Below are positions 1 through 8,629 of a stretch of DNA of 64,000 nucleotides, one piece after another. The stretch is taken from assembly GCA_022828125.1 (NCBI GenBank), contig JAJEJD010000020.1:645389-709388 (forward strand), in the 5' to 3' direction. The translations under genes were made by a program, and so were the position numbers. Each line of letters begins with the position of its first letter. The stretch's first letter is position 1. Below the pieces are notes generated by a model. The model made no database searches, had not been told where the DNA came from, and saw nothing but the letters and a program-made list of their open reading frames with translations. The stretch comes from a bacterium (GTDB lineage Bacteria > UBA8248).

Positions 1-378
1 CATGAAGCGAATCTTCCGGCTCAGATCCTGAAAATACGACCGGCTGGCCTCTTGGATGTCCTCTTTCTCTGATTCGATATTCTGCAGCTTGAGCTTGGCG
101 TAGGTGAGCATTTCACGCGGGTTGACGTCCTCCGGGCAGGCCTCGATGCAAACTCCGCTTTTTTGACAAGACTTGGCCCACAATGCTCCTTCCGGTTCAT
201 GAGGACGATTGTTGATAATGTTGATGACGGATTTCGTCACCCCCTCTGGGTCTGCGCCTTTCGCTCCCGAATACGAAACCATCGGGCAGACCTCGTAACA
301 CTTCCCGCAATGCGTACAGGCTTCGGTGATATGGGAGATTCGCTCTTCCATGAAACTCTGGTAGGCCGTAGTTTCCAT
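1..378 (-). CDS. 4Fe-4S dicluster-type protein, HdrC-like (3' end beyond window)
   Basis: The first 126 codons of a minus-strand gene are visible; the rest lies beyond base 1. The start is ATG at 378, with an AAGGAGA ribosome site a few bases upstream. Residues near 24-35 read CTHCGKCYEVCP, a classic CxxCxxCxxxCP cluster-binding motif. A second motif near residue 70 reads CQKSGVCIEACP, which is the same pattern with Ser at the second cysteine. The arrangement resembles heterodisulfide-reductase subunit C and other electron-transfer Fe-S subunits, so the protein probably carries electrons between a dehydrogenase and a membrane or cytosolic partner. It is transcribed divergently from the flavoprotein at 658, 279 bp away, and could be its electron acceptor; that link is inference. 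Confidence 0.75.
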   Translation of the reverse strand, partial: METTAYQSFMEERISHITEACTHCGKCYEVCPMVSYSGAKGADPEGVTKSVINIINNRPHEPEGALWAKSCQKSGVCIEACPEDVNPREMLTYAKLKLQNIESEKEDIQEASRSYFQDLSRKIRFM

Positions 379-657
379 GGTTCTCCTTAATGAAAGTGAG
401 GAGAAAATTCTATGGGAGCCGACCGGCATGGTCAACCAACCAGATGACGGCAGGAACCGCACTTATCGAGATAGCGCGATGTCGTGAATAGCCGTCTCAT
501 CCCGGGAGTTTTTGACCCTACCCTTTCAATATGTTAGTTAAGAGCCAGTTTTCCTGACTCCTTGAGTGACGGAAAATCCTCATGGAAACGGTCTCATCCC
601 TACATCCGCGCAAACATGATTTGCTTTTTACGGAAAGCTTCGAGGAGGTTTTGAGAA

Positions 658-2166
658 ATGCCGAATGCTACGGAGAAATACGATGTCGTCGTCGTGGGTT
701 GCGGCAACGCCGCACTGTGCGCGTCGCTTGCGGCGCGAGACCAGGGGGCAAGGGTATTGGTGCTCGAAAAAGCGCCCGAGGCATGGCGTGGCGGCAATTC
801 GGCTTTTTCAGGGGGCTTGTTCCGTTTCGCCTTTAACAACATTGAAGACATCTACTCACTCGTACCGGACCTTTCCGACGCCGAGAAAGAGAACATCGAG
901 ATCGACCCCTACACGTCGGAAAAATTCTTTGACGATCTCGCCCTCCTGACCGAATACCAGACAGACGGCGACCTGGCCTCCGTCCTTATCCACGAGTCGT
1001 TCCCGACCCTGAAATGGATGCAGTCGAAGGGCTTGCGGCTCATTCTGGCAAGCGGTCGGCAGGCGTTCAAGGTCGACGGCAAGATGCGCTTCTGGGGCGG
1101 TCTGGTTCTCGAGATCGTGGGCGGCGGACGCGGCCTCATCGATTCACTCCTCGATGCCGCAAACAACGCCGGGGTCGAGATCCGCTACGCATCGAAGGCG
1201 ATGCGTCTCATCACGGACCCGATGGGCGGCGTGACAGGCGTCGAAGTCAAAGGCCCCGACGGCCCTTACGAAATCGAGACGCACGGTGTGGTGCTGGCGT
1301 CGGGTGGTTTCGAGGCGAACGCCGAGATGCGCTGCCGCTACCTGGGTCCGGGCTGGGAACTCGCTAAAGTGCGCGGCACCCCCTACAACACGGGTGACGG
1401 CATCAAGATGGCGCTCGATATCGGAGCGCAGCCCTACGGCAACTGGAGCGGCTGCCACGCCGTCGCCTGGGATTTGAACGCCCCGCCCTTCGGCGACCTC
1501 ACGGTAGGAGAGTCCTATCAGAAACACTCCTATCCGTTCGGCATCATCGTGAACATCGAGGGCAAGCGCTTCGTGGATGAGGGAGCCGATTTCAGGAACT
1601 ACACTTACGCCAAATATGGCCGGAACATCCTCCAGCAGCCTCAGCGGGCCGCCTTTCAGATATTCGATCAGAAAACGGTCCATATGCTGCGCGACGAATA
1701 TCGCATCCGAGAAGTCACCAAGGCCGAGGCCGACACGCTGGAAGAACTTGCCGGACAACTCGAGATCAATGTCGATGAATTCGTCAAAACCGTTCAGGAA
1801 TACAACGCCGCCATACAGCCGGGCGAATACAACCCGACGATCAAAGACGGCAAATGTACACAGGGTATCGACCCCCCGAAATCGAACTGGGCGCTTCCCA
1901 TCGACGAGCCGCCCTATCTCGGCTTCGCCGTCACCACGGGCATCACGTTCACCTTCGGCGGCATCCGCGTAACGCCCAAATCGGAAGTCATGAATACGGA
2001 AAACGAGATCATCCCCGGGCTCTTCGCCGCGGGCGAACTCGTGGGCGGCGTCTACTATTTCAACTACCCGGGAGGCGCAGGGCTGACCCTGGGCTCCGTC
2101 TACGGCAAGTTGGCGGGCACCGCGGCGGGACAGCGCGCCGCCGAGGCGAATGCGGACACCGCGTAA
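658..2166 (+). CDS. tcuA: FAD-dependent tricarballylate dehydrogenase-like flavoprotein
   Basis: A 502-residue FAD-binding dehydrogenase of the fumarate reductase/succinate dehydrogenase flavoprotein superfamily. The N-terminus has the dinucleotide-binding fold (VVVGCGNAALCASLAA, residues ~10-25) followed by an acidic strand end (VLVLEK). The motif GGNSAFSGG follows near residue 45. The C-terminus has the conserved GLFAAGELVGG region from about residue 454, which closes over the flavin. Overall similarity is greatest to TcuA, which oxidises tricarballylate to cis-aconitate, but close relatives act on other polycarboxylates and 3-ketosteroids, so the substrate is uncertain. ATG at 658 follows GAGGAGG. 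No TcuB membrane partner is adjacent in the window; the divergent Fe-S protein may take its place. Confidence 0.75.
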   Translation: MPNATEKYDVVVVGCGNAALCASLAARDQGARVLVLEKAPEAWRGGNSAFSGGLFRFAFNNIEDIYSLVPDLSDAEKENIEIDPYTSEKFFDDLALLTEYQTDGDLASVLIHESFPTLKWMQSKGLRLILASGRQAFKVDGKMRFWGGLVLEIVGGGRGLIDSLLDAANNAGVEIRYASKAMRLITDPMGGVTGVEVKGPDGPYEIETHGVVLASGGFEANAEMRCRYLGPGWELAKVRGTPYNTGDGIKMALDIGAQPYGNWSGCHAVAWDLNAPPFGDLTVGESYQKHSYPFGIIVNIEGKRFVDEGADFRNYTYAKYGRNILQQPQRAAFQIFDQKTVHMLRDEYRIREVTKAEADTLEELAGQLEINVDEFVKTVQEYNAAIQPGEYNPTIKDGKCTQGIDPPKSNWALPIDEPPYLGFAVTTGITFTFGGIRVTPKSEVMNTENEIIPGLFAAGELVGGVYYFNYPGGAGLTLGSVYGKLAGTAAGQRAAEANADTA

Positions 2167-2264
2167 ATCTCCCTTCCGGGGAAGACGAGGCGGCCCTCTT
2201 CAGGCTCAAGCGACGGGCTACGAGAAACCCCCCGGCGGCTATGGCCTGTTTCAAGCCATGAGAC

Positions 2265-2843
2265 TTAATCCGTAACGCCGCTCAACGAGACCGACTCGCC
2301 ATTCAAGTTCACGGTGCTTTTCAGCGGAACGGCGTCCGTCACCATTTGTTCGGCGAAACATCCCTGCTTCGCGTTCTTGATGACCGCCAGAATCTTCTCG
2401 GCCGGTTCATCGGATTCCACTTCAAAGTGCGTGCGGACTTCATTGCATCCGGCATTCACCGTTCCCTTGAGAACGGAACCCCGTAAGAAATAATCGAAAT
2501 CCACGTGCACCTTGGCGTGCGTGAAGGACACTTTCATCATATGCGCGTACCGCGCAAGCTGGGTTAGGAGTCAGAACCCCACCCCCATGGCAATGTAGCA
2601 AAGCGGTTGGGGATAGGAATCTTCTCCGCCGATGCGGGGCGGCTCATCGCAATACACTTCGAAGTGTCTGTGCGTCCCCAGCTTGAGTTGACCCTTTCCC
2701 TCTATCGTTTCGGTGTCGGCGGACATGGTGAAGGCATAGCCCTGTGTGGGGAGTTCGGGTTTGTCGATGGCACGCTCACCGGGAACGGTGCTGTCTTTAC
2801 GCGGATCGAGAGGTTCCACTTGTCTTGTCTCCTTTGGTGTCAT
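2265..2843 (-). CDS. OsmC-family peroxiredoxin-like protein, probable selenoprotein (UGA at 2571-2573 read as Sec)
   Basis: Two short frames, 2571-2843 and 2265-2540, are in the same phase and are separated only by one TGA plus ten codons that continue the family alignment. Read through, the product has 192 residues with selenocysteine at position 91, in GVGF-U-LLTQLARYAHMM. OsmC proteins carry their peroxidatic cysteine at the start of this central helix and a resolving cysteine later, here C162 in KQGCFAEQMV. The UGA therefore replaces exactly the catalytic residue. A 6-bp GC-rich hairpin begins 14 nt after the UGA, as expected of a bacterial SECIS. The likely role is thiol-dependent reduction of organic hydroperoxides in the cytoplasm. 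No clear Shine-Dalgarno precedes ATG 2843. The selenium machinery genes are not in the window. A sequencing error or pseudogene is the alternative. Confidence 0.8.
2542..2556 (-). promoter_or_regulatory. Candidate bacterial SECIS hairpin
   Basis: On the minus strand TGCGCG pairs with CGCGCA around a GTA triloop. The apical loop begins 20 nt after the UGA at 2571-2573 and has G as its first base. A small apical loop with an early G, 16-37 nt past the UGA, is what is described for bacterial SECIS elements that recruit SelB. The hairpin lies within the coding sequence, as all bacterial SECIS do. Confidence 0.55.
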
Positions 2844-2938
2844 AAGAATGGCGGAAGAAAGACGTTATTATGCACGCAAGGGCGGTGCAGGAGAACCGCC
2901 GGAGCACTCGTTTTCTCGTGATTAAAAGGGGCTTTTTT

Positions 2939-3898
2939 GTGAACCGAATCGCCGTGCCAGACGACTACCCTTCCGTTTTCACCGGCAGTTCCGCCGAGGC
3001 CCGGCTGCGGGAAATCGGGGATGCGGAAATCCATACCTCAAACCCGCAAACGTCCGAAGAGCTGCTAAAACGCGTTACCGGGGCCGACGGCATCATCAAC
3101 ATCCGGGCTTTTTGCAAATTCGACGCGGATTTTTTCTCGAATTGCGACGGTCTCAAGGTACTTTCGATCTGGGGCACGGGGACGGATCACGTCGATTTGG
3201 ACGCAGCCGGGAACGCGGGCGTCATCGTATCGAACACACCCGGCGTGGCCGCCGTTTCCGTGGCCGAACATACGCTGGCCCTGATGATGGCGGCGGCGCG
3301 TCAGATACCCGGAAACGATTCCGCCATGCGGGCCGGCGAGTGGCCACGGGGACAGATGACGCAATTGCACGGAAAAACGCTCGGCCTCATCGGCCTTGGC
3401 GCCATCGGCCGCCAGACGGCCCGCATCGCCGCCGGGGTCGGAATGAAGCTCATCGCCTGGACGTTTCACCCGGACGATGATTTCGCTGCGGAGGTAGGAC
3501 TCGAGTTCGTCGATTTGAACACTTTGTATGAACGGGCCGATGTCATCTCGATACACGTACGGCAATCGGCGGACACCATCGGCATGGTCGCCGCCGAGGC
3601 ATTCTCCCGCATGGGGCCGGATACCATTTTGGTGAATACCGCGCGGGGGCCCATAGTAGATGAAGAGGCGCTCATAGCGGCATTGGAAAGCGGGGCTTTG
3701 GCTGCGGCAGGTCTCGACGTATTCGATCAGGAGCCTCTGCCCCCGAACCATCCGATCGGAAAACTGAACAACGTGGTTCTCTCCCCGCACAATGCAGGCA
3801 TCACGCCCGAGGTTACCGAAGCGGGACTTCTGATGTCGGTGGAAAACATTGCCGCCGCACTCTCGGGCAACCCGCAAAATGTGGTGAATCCATCATGA
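2939..3898 (+). CDS. D-isomer-specific 2-hydroxyacid dehydrogenase (NAD-binding)
   Basis: A 319-residue enzyme interconverting a 2-hydroxyacid and its 2-oxoacid with NAD(P)H. The nucleotide fold is at GLIGLGAIGR (residues ~149-158). The catalytic Arg is R236 in NTARGP, the Glu is E265 in DVFDQEPLP, and the His is H284 in LSPHNAG. The frame is open from 2870, but GTG at 2939 is preferred: it has AAAAGGGG upstream and its N-terminus (NRIAVPDDY) aligns with that of the second dehydrogenase at 4751-5713 (MQIVIPDDC). Length is normal for the family. The true substrate is unknown; phosphoglycerate, glyoxylate and hydroxypyruvate enzymes share this fold. Confidence 0.85.
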   Translation: MNRIAVPDDYPSVFTGSSAEARLREIGDAEIHTSNPQTSEELLKRVTGADGIINIRAFCKFDADFFSNCDGLKVLSIWGTGTDHVDLDAAGNAGVIVSNTPGVAAVSVAEHTLALMMAAARQIPGNDSAMRAGEWPRGQMTQLHGKTLGLIGLGAIGRQTARIAAGVGMKLIAWTFHPDDDFAAEVGLEFVDLNTLYERADVISIHVRQSADTIGMVAAEAFSRMGPDTILVNTARGPIVDEEALIAALESGALAAAGLDVFDQEPLPPNHPIGKLNNVVLSPHNAGITPEVTEAGLLMSVENIAAALSGNPQNVVNPS

Positions 3899-3900
3899 TT

Positions 3901-3909
3901 TGCTATAAT
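3901..3909 (+). promoter_or_regulatory. Extended -10 promoter upstream of the aquaporin gene
   Basis: TGCTATAAT gives a perfect -10 hexamer preceded by the TGn extension, immediately after the hydroxyacid dehydrogenase stop codon and about 110 nt before the aquaporin start. No convincing -35 is present, which is tolerated by extended -10 promoters. Confidence 0.45.
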
Positions 3910-4016
3910 AAGGCATATAGATAGACTGTTATTTTCGCTTGGAGTCCTTCGAACCGAATCAATAGTGGCATGAATTTTCCTCCGATTCTTTCGCCCGAAC
4001 GAATAAGGAGAAGAAA

Positions 4017-4697
4017 ATGAGTCCTACAGGAAGGGCCTGCGTAGCGGAAGCCATCGGTACGTTCGCGCTGTGCTTTATCGGCGCGGGCGCAATCATCTTG
4101 AATCAGAAGACAGGCGGAGCCGTAGGTTTAATCGGCATCGCTTTGGCCCATGGGTTAATCCTCTCGGTCATGATTTCCGCGATGGGACACGTCTCGGGAG
4201 GTCATTTCAATCCTGCGGTCACCATCGGCTTCATGGTGACCAAGAAGACAGACGGCGGCACGGGCATTTCCTACATCATCAGCCAACTCGTGGGCGGAAC
4301 CGTGGCCGGCATCCTGTTGAGAATCATCTTTGCCGCCGACGTCTGGCAAAAGGTGAACCTGGGAACACCGACGCTGGCGAGTGACGTGAGCTTCGGCATG
4401 GGGATTCTGATCGAAATCATCCTCACGTTCTTCCTCGTTACCGCTATCTGGGGCTCCGCCGTGGACGACAGGCACCCCGACGTGGGCGGCTTCGCGATCG
4501 GTCTCACCATCGCCGCAGACATTCTGATGGGAGGCCCGCTAACGGGAGCATCCATGAATCCGGCCCGCACGTTCGGCCCCGCACTGGCCGGAGGCGGTTT
4601 CGACGGTATCAACCATCTCGTGTATTGGATAGGGCCCATCATCGGCGGCGTGGCGGCGGCGCTGGTATACAACAACATATTGATCAAAAAAGAGTAA
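4017..4697 (+). CDS. Aquaporin / MIP-family channel
   Basis: A 226-residue, strongly hydrophobic inner-membrane channel of the major intrinsic protein family. Both pore-lining NPA motifs are intact: HFNPAVT (N65) and SMNPART (N181), the second followed by the conserved selectivity-filter Arg (R184). Six membrane spans fit the hydrophobic stretches, and the length is close to that of short bacterial aquaporins. ATG follows AAGGAGA. It probably conducts water or a small neutral solute; the sequence alone does not separate aquaporin from aquaglyceroporin use. The gene sits between two 2-hydroxyacid dehydrogenase genes that converge on it, so passage of a protonated small organic acid is conceivable but speculative. 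Confidence 0.85.
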   Translation: MSPTGRACVAEAIGTFALCFIGAGAIILNQKTGGAVGLIGIALAHGLILSVMISAMGHVSGGHFNPAVTIGFMVTKKTDGGTGISYIISQLVGGTVAGILLRIIFAADVWQKVNLGTPTLASDVSFGMGILIEIILTFFLVTAIWGSAVDDRHPDVGGFAIGLTIAADILMGGPLTGASMNPARTFGPALAGGGFDGINHLVYWIGPIIGGVAAALVYNNILIKKE

Positions 4698-4706
4698 AGA
4701 AAAAAC

Positions 4707-4735
4707 CGCCCCGGCACTCGTCAACTGCCGGGGCG
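4707..4735 (-). terminator. Rho-independent terminator for the minus-strand dehydrogenase
   Basis: A perfect 10-bp stem (CGCCCCGGCA with TGCCGGGGCG, 9-nt loop) lies between two convergent genes. Read on the minus strand it is followed by TTTTTT, so it terminates the 4751-5713 gene. In the plus direction there is no T-run, though it may still slow transcription from the aquaporin gene. Confidence 0.75.
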
Positions 4736-4750
4736 TCCGCGTCCGGTTAC

Positions 4751-5713
4751 TTACGCGTCTTCTCTGACAACGTTGCTGGGTGAATCCCTTAAAAATGCTT
4801 CGATGTTCGCTACCGGCACGTCGCGGAACCTCGCATACGTGCCATCTGTAATCCACGCCGAATGCGGCGTGATGATGACGTTATCCAAAGAACGATAAAT
4901 TGAATCTTCCGGCAACGGCTCGAAGGGCTCGAAAACGTCGAGACCGGCTCCTGCGATGTGTCTGTTTCTCAAGGCGTCCAGCAGCGCATCCTCATCCACA
5001 TACTGAGCGCGCGCCGTATTGATAAAAAACGCCGTCTCTTTCATCTGCGCGAATTTCTCTCTCGTCATGAAGGGTGCTGCGCCCGCCGGCAAATGAAGTA
5101 GGAGCGATACCACGTCGGACGCGAGGCATTCCTCGACGGTAGCCGCTTCCGCCCCCTCCGCCTGCGCGCGCTCGGGCGTCATCGAAGGAGAACATGTGAT
5201 GACCCGAATACCGAAACCCAAGGCCATCCGGCAAACCAGGCGAGCGATGTGACCAAAACCGATGAGTCCCAATGTCTTTCCGGCAAGTTCGACTCCCTGA
5301 TCCTGGGGCCAGCCGCCCTCTCTCATGGCGGGGAACATGAGCGGAATTCTTTTCGCCAATGCCAGGATCAGCATCATCGTGTGCTCGGCCACCGAAGAGG
5401 CGCTTGCTGCAGGCGTCGTGCTCACCACAATCCCGCGCTCGTTCGCGCGAGCCATGTCGATCATGCGCGGGCGCGTGCCCATCACGGAAATCATCTTGAG
5501 ATGGGGAATGTGATCCAGCAAATCGTTTGTCTTGAAGTCGGTCTGATACCTGGTCGTCAGGATGATTTCCGCGTCTCTCAGGCGCTCGCGGAGCAACTCT
5601 TCGCTTTCAGCGTTGTCGGTGTAATAGTGGACATCGCCCAGGGCGCGCAAGCGCCCGAGGGCTTCAGAGCCTTCAAACAAACGGAAACAATCGTCGGGAA
5701 TAACGATTTGCAT
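4751..5713 (-). CDS. D-isomer-specific 2-hydroxyacid dehydrogenase (second paralogue)
   Basis: A 320-residue member of the same family as the gene at 2939. It has GLIGFGHIAR as nucleotide site (residues ~149-158) and the full catalytic set: R235 in NTARAQ, E265 in FEPFEPLP and H284 in TPHSAW. The coenzyme loop ends in Ala rather than Gly (GxGxxA), a common variant. Equal length and co-linear motifs suggest divergent paralogues with different substrates. It ends at a strong terminator. Its start lies about 10 nt after the stop of the ABC transporter ATPase, so it is probably the last gene of the transporter operon and processes an imported 2-hydroxy or 2-oxo acid (inference). Confidence 0.85.
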   Translation of the reverse strand: MQIVIPDDCFRLFEGSEALGRLRALGDVHYYTDNAESEELLRERLRDAEIILTTRYQTDFKTNDLLDHIPHLKMISVMGTRPRMIDMARANERGIVVSTTPAASASSVAEHTMMLILALAKRIPLMFPAMREGGWPQDQGVELAGKTLGLIGFGHIARLVCRMALGFGIRVITCSPSMTPERAQAEGAEAATVEECLASDVVSLLLHLPAGAAPFMTREKFAQMKETAFFINTARAQYVDEDALLDALRNRHIAGAGLDVFEPFEPLPEDSIYRSLDNVIITPHSAWITDGTYARFRDVPVANIEAFLRDSPSNVVREDA

Positions 5714-5723
5714 CGATAAGGGT

Positions 5724-6803
5724 TTAACTGTCGCTCACGAGAATGACCGCCGCTTTTTCGATGGTCAAGCGGACCTTGCTGCCCACGCCAAAGAATTGGT
5801 GCGGGTCGCCGATGACGCGAAGCGGCTCTTCCAGACCCGGCACCTTCACGAGGTAATCCACCGTACTGCCGAAATAATAGCCGCGCGTCACCTCGCCATC
5901 GAGCACGTTCTGGGCATCCGCGCCGCCCACGTCGGCATTCTCGGCATGAACATGAATGCGGTGGGGCCTGATGGAAACAAGTTCTCCCGTTTTTCCGCCG
6001 TCTGCGTTCATCATGAACTTTGCGCCGTCATTAGCCTCAAAAAGTTCCGGGGAACTAATCTTTCCTGGAATCGAGTTCGTCACGCCGACGAATTCAGCCA
6101 CGAACTTCGTCGCCGGAATGTCGTATATATCCGACGGCTTACCCACTTGCTCGATCTTCCCGCTGTTCATGACGCAGATTCTGTCACTGGTGACCATGGC
6201 TTCGGCCTGGTCGTGGGTCACGTATATGCTGGTAATGTTGAACTCATCGTGCAGGCGCCTGATCTCGAAGCGCATCTCCTCGCGCAGGTTGGCGTCAAGG
6301 TTCGAGAGCGGCTCATCCAGCAGCAATACGGCAGGCTCGACCACGAGGGCGCGGGCCAGCGCCACGCGCTGTTGCTGGCCGCCAGAGAGCTCCGACGGGT
6401 ACCGGGCGCCCAGATGATCCATCTGCACGACGGAAAGCAGGCTTTTCACGCGCTTGTCCGCTTCGGCACCCGTGATACCCCGGAATTTCAACCCATAGCC
6501 CACGTTCTGTGAGACTGTTTTGTGCGGCCAGATGGCGTAGCTCTGAAAAATCATGCTCATGTTGCGACGCTCGGGCGGAATGACGCTGTTGGCGTTCGAT
6601 ACGACATCCCCATCCATGACGATTTCCCCGGCGTTCGGATCGATGAAGCCCGCTACGAGGCGCAGAGTCGTCGTCTTGCCACAACCAGATGGTCCCAAAA
6701 GAGAGATCAACTCCCCGTGTTCGATGTGCAGATCGATTTCATCCACCGCCCGAACGTCGGTGCCGAATATTTTCAACAGGCCTTTTAAGTCCAAGACAGC
6801 CAA
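5724..6803 (-). CDS. ABC transporter ATP-binding protein (PotA/FbpC type)
   Basis: A 359-residue cytoplasmic ATPase energising the importer encoded just upstream. Walker A GPSGCGKTT is at residues ~37-45, the Q-loop near residue 87 (IFQSYAIWP), the signature LSGGQQQR at ~139-146, Walker B VLLLDEP at ~159-165 and the H-loop in YVTHDQAEA. The C-terminal ~120 residues form the TOBE-type regulatory domain typical of the ferric, spermidine/putrescine and phosphonate importer group. It lies 16 nt downstream of the permease gene. Annotation as ferric or polyamine transporter is a family label; the substrate is not determined by this subunit. Confidence 0.85.
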   Translation of the reverse strand: MAVLDLKGLLKIFGTDVRAVDEIDLHIEHGELISLLGPSGCGKTTTLRLVAGFIDPNAGEIVMDGDVVSNANSVIPPERRNMSMIFQSYAIWPHKTVSQNVGYGLKFRGITGAEADKRVKSLLSVVQMDHLGARYPSELSGGQQQRVALARALVVEPAVLLLDEPLSNLDANLREEMRFEIRRLHDEFNITSIYVTHDQAEAMVTSDRICVMNSGKIEQVGKPSDIYDIPATKFVAEFVGVTNSIPGKISSPELFEANDGAKFMMNADGGKTGELVSIRPHRIHVHAENADVGGADAQNVLDGEVTRGYYFGSTVDYLVKVPGLEEPLRVIGDPHQFFGVGSKVRLTIEKAAVILVSDS

Positions 6804-6819
6804 CGTAAATCTCCCTTAT

Positions 6820-8565
6820 CTATCCAGCGGAACGCATGAAGTCCCTGCCTACCAGGCGGAAACCGACTGCAATCGCCACCAAAGTAATGAGCAAGAGCAA
6901 GACGCCTAAGGCCGATATGGGACCCAACAGCGTTTCTTCATAGAAATCGACGATGACGACCGAGATGACCTTCGTATTCGTCGTCCAAAGCAAAACCGAG
7001 GCGCTCAATTCTCTGAGAGAAGGCATGAACACCAGTATCCATGACGCGATGACGGCCGTCTTGAACAAGGGCACAGTCACGTCCTTAAACACCTGGAGTC
7101 GATTCGCACCCATGATGCGGCAACTCTCCTCGAGTTCGGGATGGATGCTCGTCAGGCCCGCGTTCGACGTCTGGTAGGCCAATGGCAGGTATTTGGTGAG
7201 ATACGCCAGGAACATGATCCAAAGCGTTCCATACAGAACGAAGGGCTGTTTCGTATAGGCCGCGAACAGACCCACCGCCAGGACGATGCCAGGTATCCCG
7301 ATGGGCGCGGTCGCCATGAATCCAATATATTCATGGCCCCTGATGAGTTTGCGCTGCGCAATGAAAGCGGAAATCGCGGCTACTATGGTGGCGCCGGTCG
7401 CCGCCATAATGGCGAGCATAATGGTATTGTATATGGACTCTCTCACTGCATCGTTAGTCAAGATGAAATGATAATTCCATAAAGTGAGATTTGACCATAC
7501 CAGTCCGCCGCCCAGGTTTTTCATGAACGACGTGGTCAGCAAAGCCATCGCAGGCAGCACAATCGCGCATACGAGCGGGATCATGCAGAGCACGAATATC
7601 GGGATTCGCCAAACGCCCAGCTTTTGCGGCCGCCTCTGCCCTCCCTTGCCGCCGACGGTAGCGTAGCCCCTGCGGCCCAAAACAATTCCTCTCGTCCAGA
7701 CCATGCCAACCGCCAAAATAAGCATGGGCATCGCGTAGGCCGAAGCCAAACCGAGCAGGTCATCTTCTGATACCATGAAAGCGCGAAGCTGGGTGGTCAT
7801 TGTGTGCTGGCCGGCGGGAATCGCCAATACAGCCGGGATGCCGAAAAGAATCATCGCTTCGAGCGCCGCCAGAATAAAACCCGCGAACAGAGAGGGCGCC
7901 ACGAGCGGCAACGTAATGCTGAACATGGTGTGGAACGTACCGCCGCCCGCCACGTTGGCCGCGTCTTCCACGTCCGATGAGATATTGTTCAGACCCGCTA
8001 AAACCACGATGAAGACAAGTGGAAACGTGTATAGCGACATGGCGAATATGACGCCCTTCATCGTGAAAATGTCGAACAGATAAAACTCATCACTCAATCC
8101 AAATAACCCGCGAATCCATTTATTCAGCCAACCTTCGTTTTGCCCCGCCAGGAATATCCAGGCAATAGCGCCCAAAAAGGGAGGAGTCACGAAAGAAGCC
8201 AAAATGCCGTTCCTGATCAAATTCGGGAAAGGGATGTCCGTTCGGCTGACCACCCAGGCCATCACCGCTCCCACCACCAGGGATATTGAGCCGACGGAGA
8301 TGGCGAGCATCATCGTGATGTACATCGGCTTGTAGTATTCATCGGTTTCGAATGCGTCGATATAGTTCTGGAAGGTGAAGCCACCCGCCTCATCCTCGGA
8401 AACGAAGAAACTTTCCTTGAATAGCTGGAAGATGGGGTTCGCCACCAGGATAATTAGAAGGATAAGCAGAACTACCCAAACAATGACGGTATAATCGAAT
8501 TTCTTGGTGGCTGAGGGTTCGCCTCCCGATATCATTCCGGGTAGCTGTTGTGCATCTTGCGTCAT
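6820..8565 (-). CDS. ABC transporter permease, fused two-domain FbpB type
   Basis: A 581-residue inner-membrane protein with about twelve hydrophobic segments and two tandem binding-protein-dependent transport domains. Each carries an EAA-like loop: VEDAANVAGGG in the first half and LEESCRIMGANR in the second. A single polypeptide replaces the usual permease pair, as in ferric-type importers. The frame extends to 8625, but ATG 8565 is preferred because AAGGAA precedes it and the protein then begins with the soluble MTQDAQQLPG leader before the first span. It sits between the ATPase gene and the binding-protein gene, with a hairpin in the 116-nt gap that separates it from the latter. Confidence 0.85.
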   Translation of the reverse strand: MTQDAQQLPGMISGGEPSATKKFDYTVIVWVVLLILLIILVANPIFQLFKESFFVSEDEAGGFTFQNYIDAFETDEYYKPMYITMMLAISVGSISLVVGAVMAWVVSRTDIPFPNLIRNGILASFVTPPFLGAIAWIFLAGQNEGWLNKWIRGLFGLSDEFYLFDIFTMKGVIFAMSLYTFPLVFIVVLAGLNNISSDVEDAANVAGGGTFHTMFSITLPLVAPSLFAGFILAALEAMILFGIPAVLAIPAGQHTMTTQLRAFMVSEDDLLGLASAYAMPMLILAVGMVWTRGIVLGRRGYATVGGKGGQRRPQKLGVWRIPIFVLCMIPLVCAIVLPAMALLTTSFMKNLGGGLVWSNLTLWNYHFILTNDAVRESIYNTIMLAIMAATGATIVAAISAFIAQRKLIRGHEYIGFMATAPIGIPGIVLAVGLFAAYTKQPFVLYGTLWIMFLAYLTKYLPLAYQTSNAGLTSIHPELEESCRIMGANRLQVFKDVTVPLFKTAVIASWILVFMPSLRELSASVLLWTTNTKVISVVIVDFYEETLLGPISALGVLLLLITLVAIAVGFRLVGRDFMRSAG

Positions 8566-8629
8566 ATGCGCATTTTTCCTTATCGACGTTAAGAAATTCT
8601 CAACCTTCTCCACACATCTAAACAATGAA

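Noticed and set aside
2265..2843. Two separate short genes, or a frameshifted pseudogene, at the OsmC locus
   Set aside because: There is no frameshift; both parts share one phase, the ten codons between them extend the family alignment, and the UGA hits the catalytic column. A random nonsense mutation at that exact codon is much less likely than selenocysteine.
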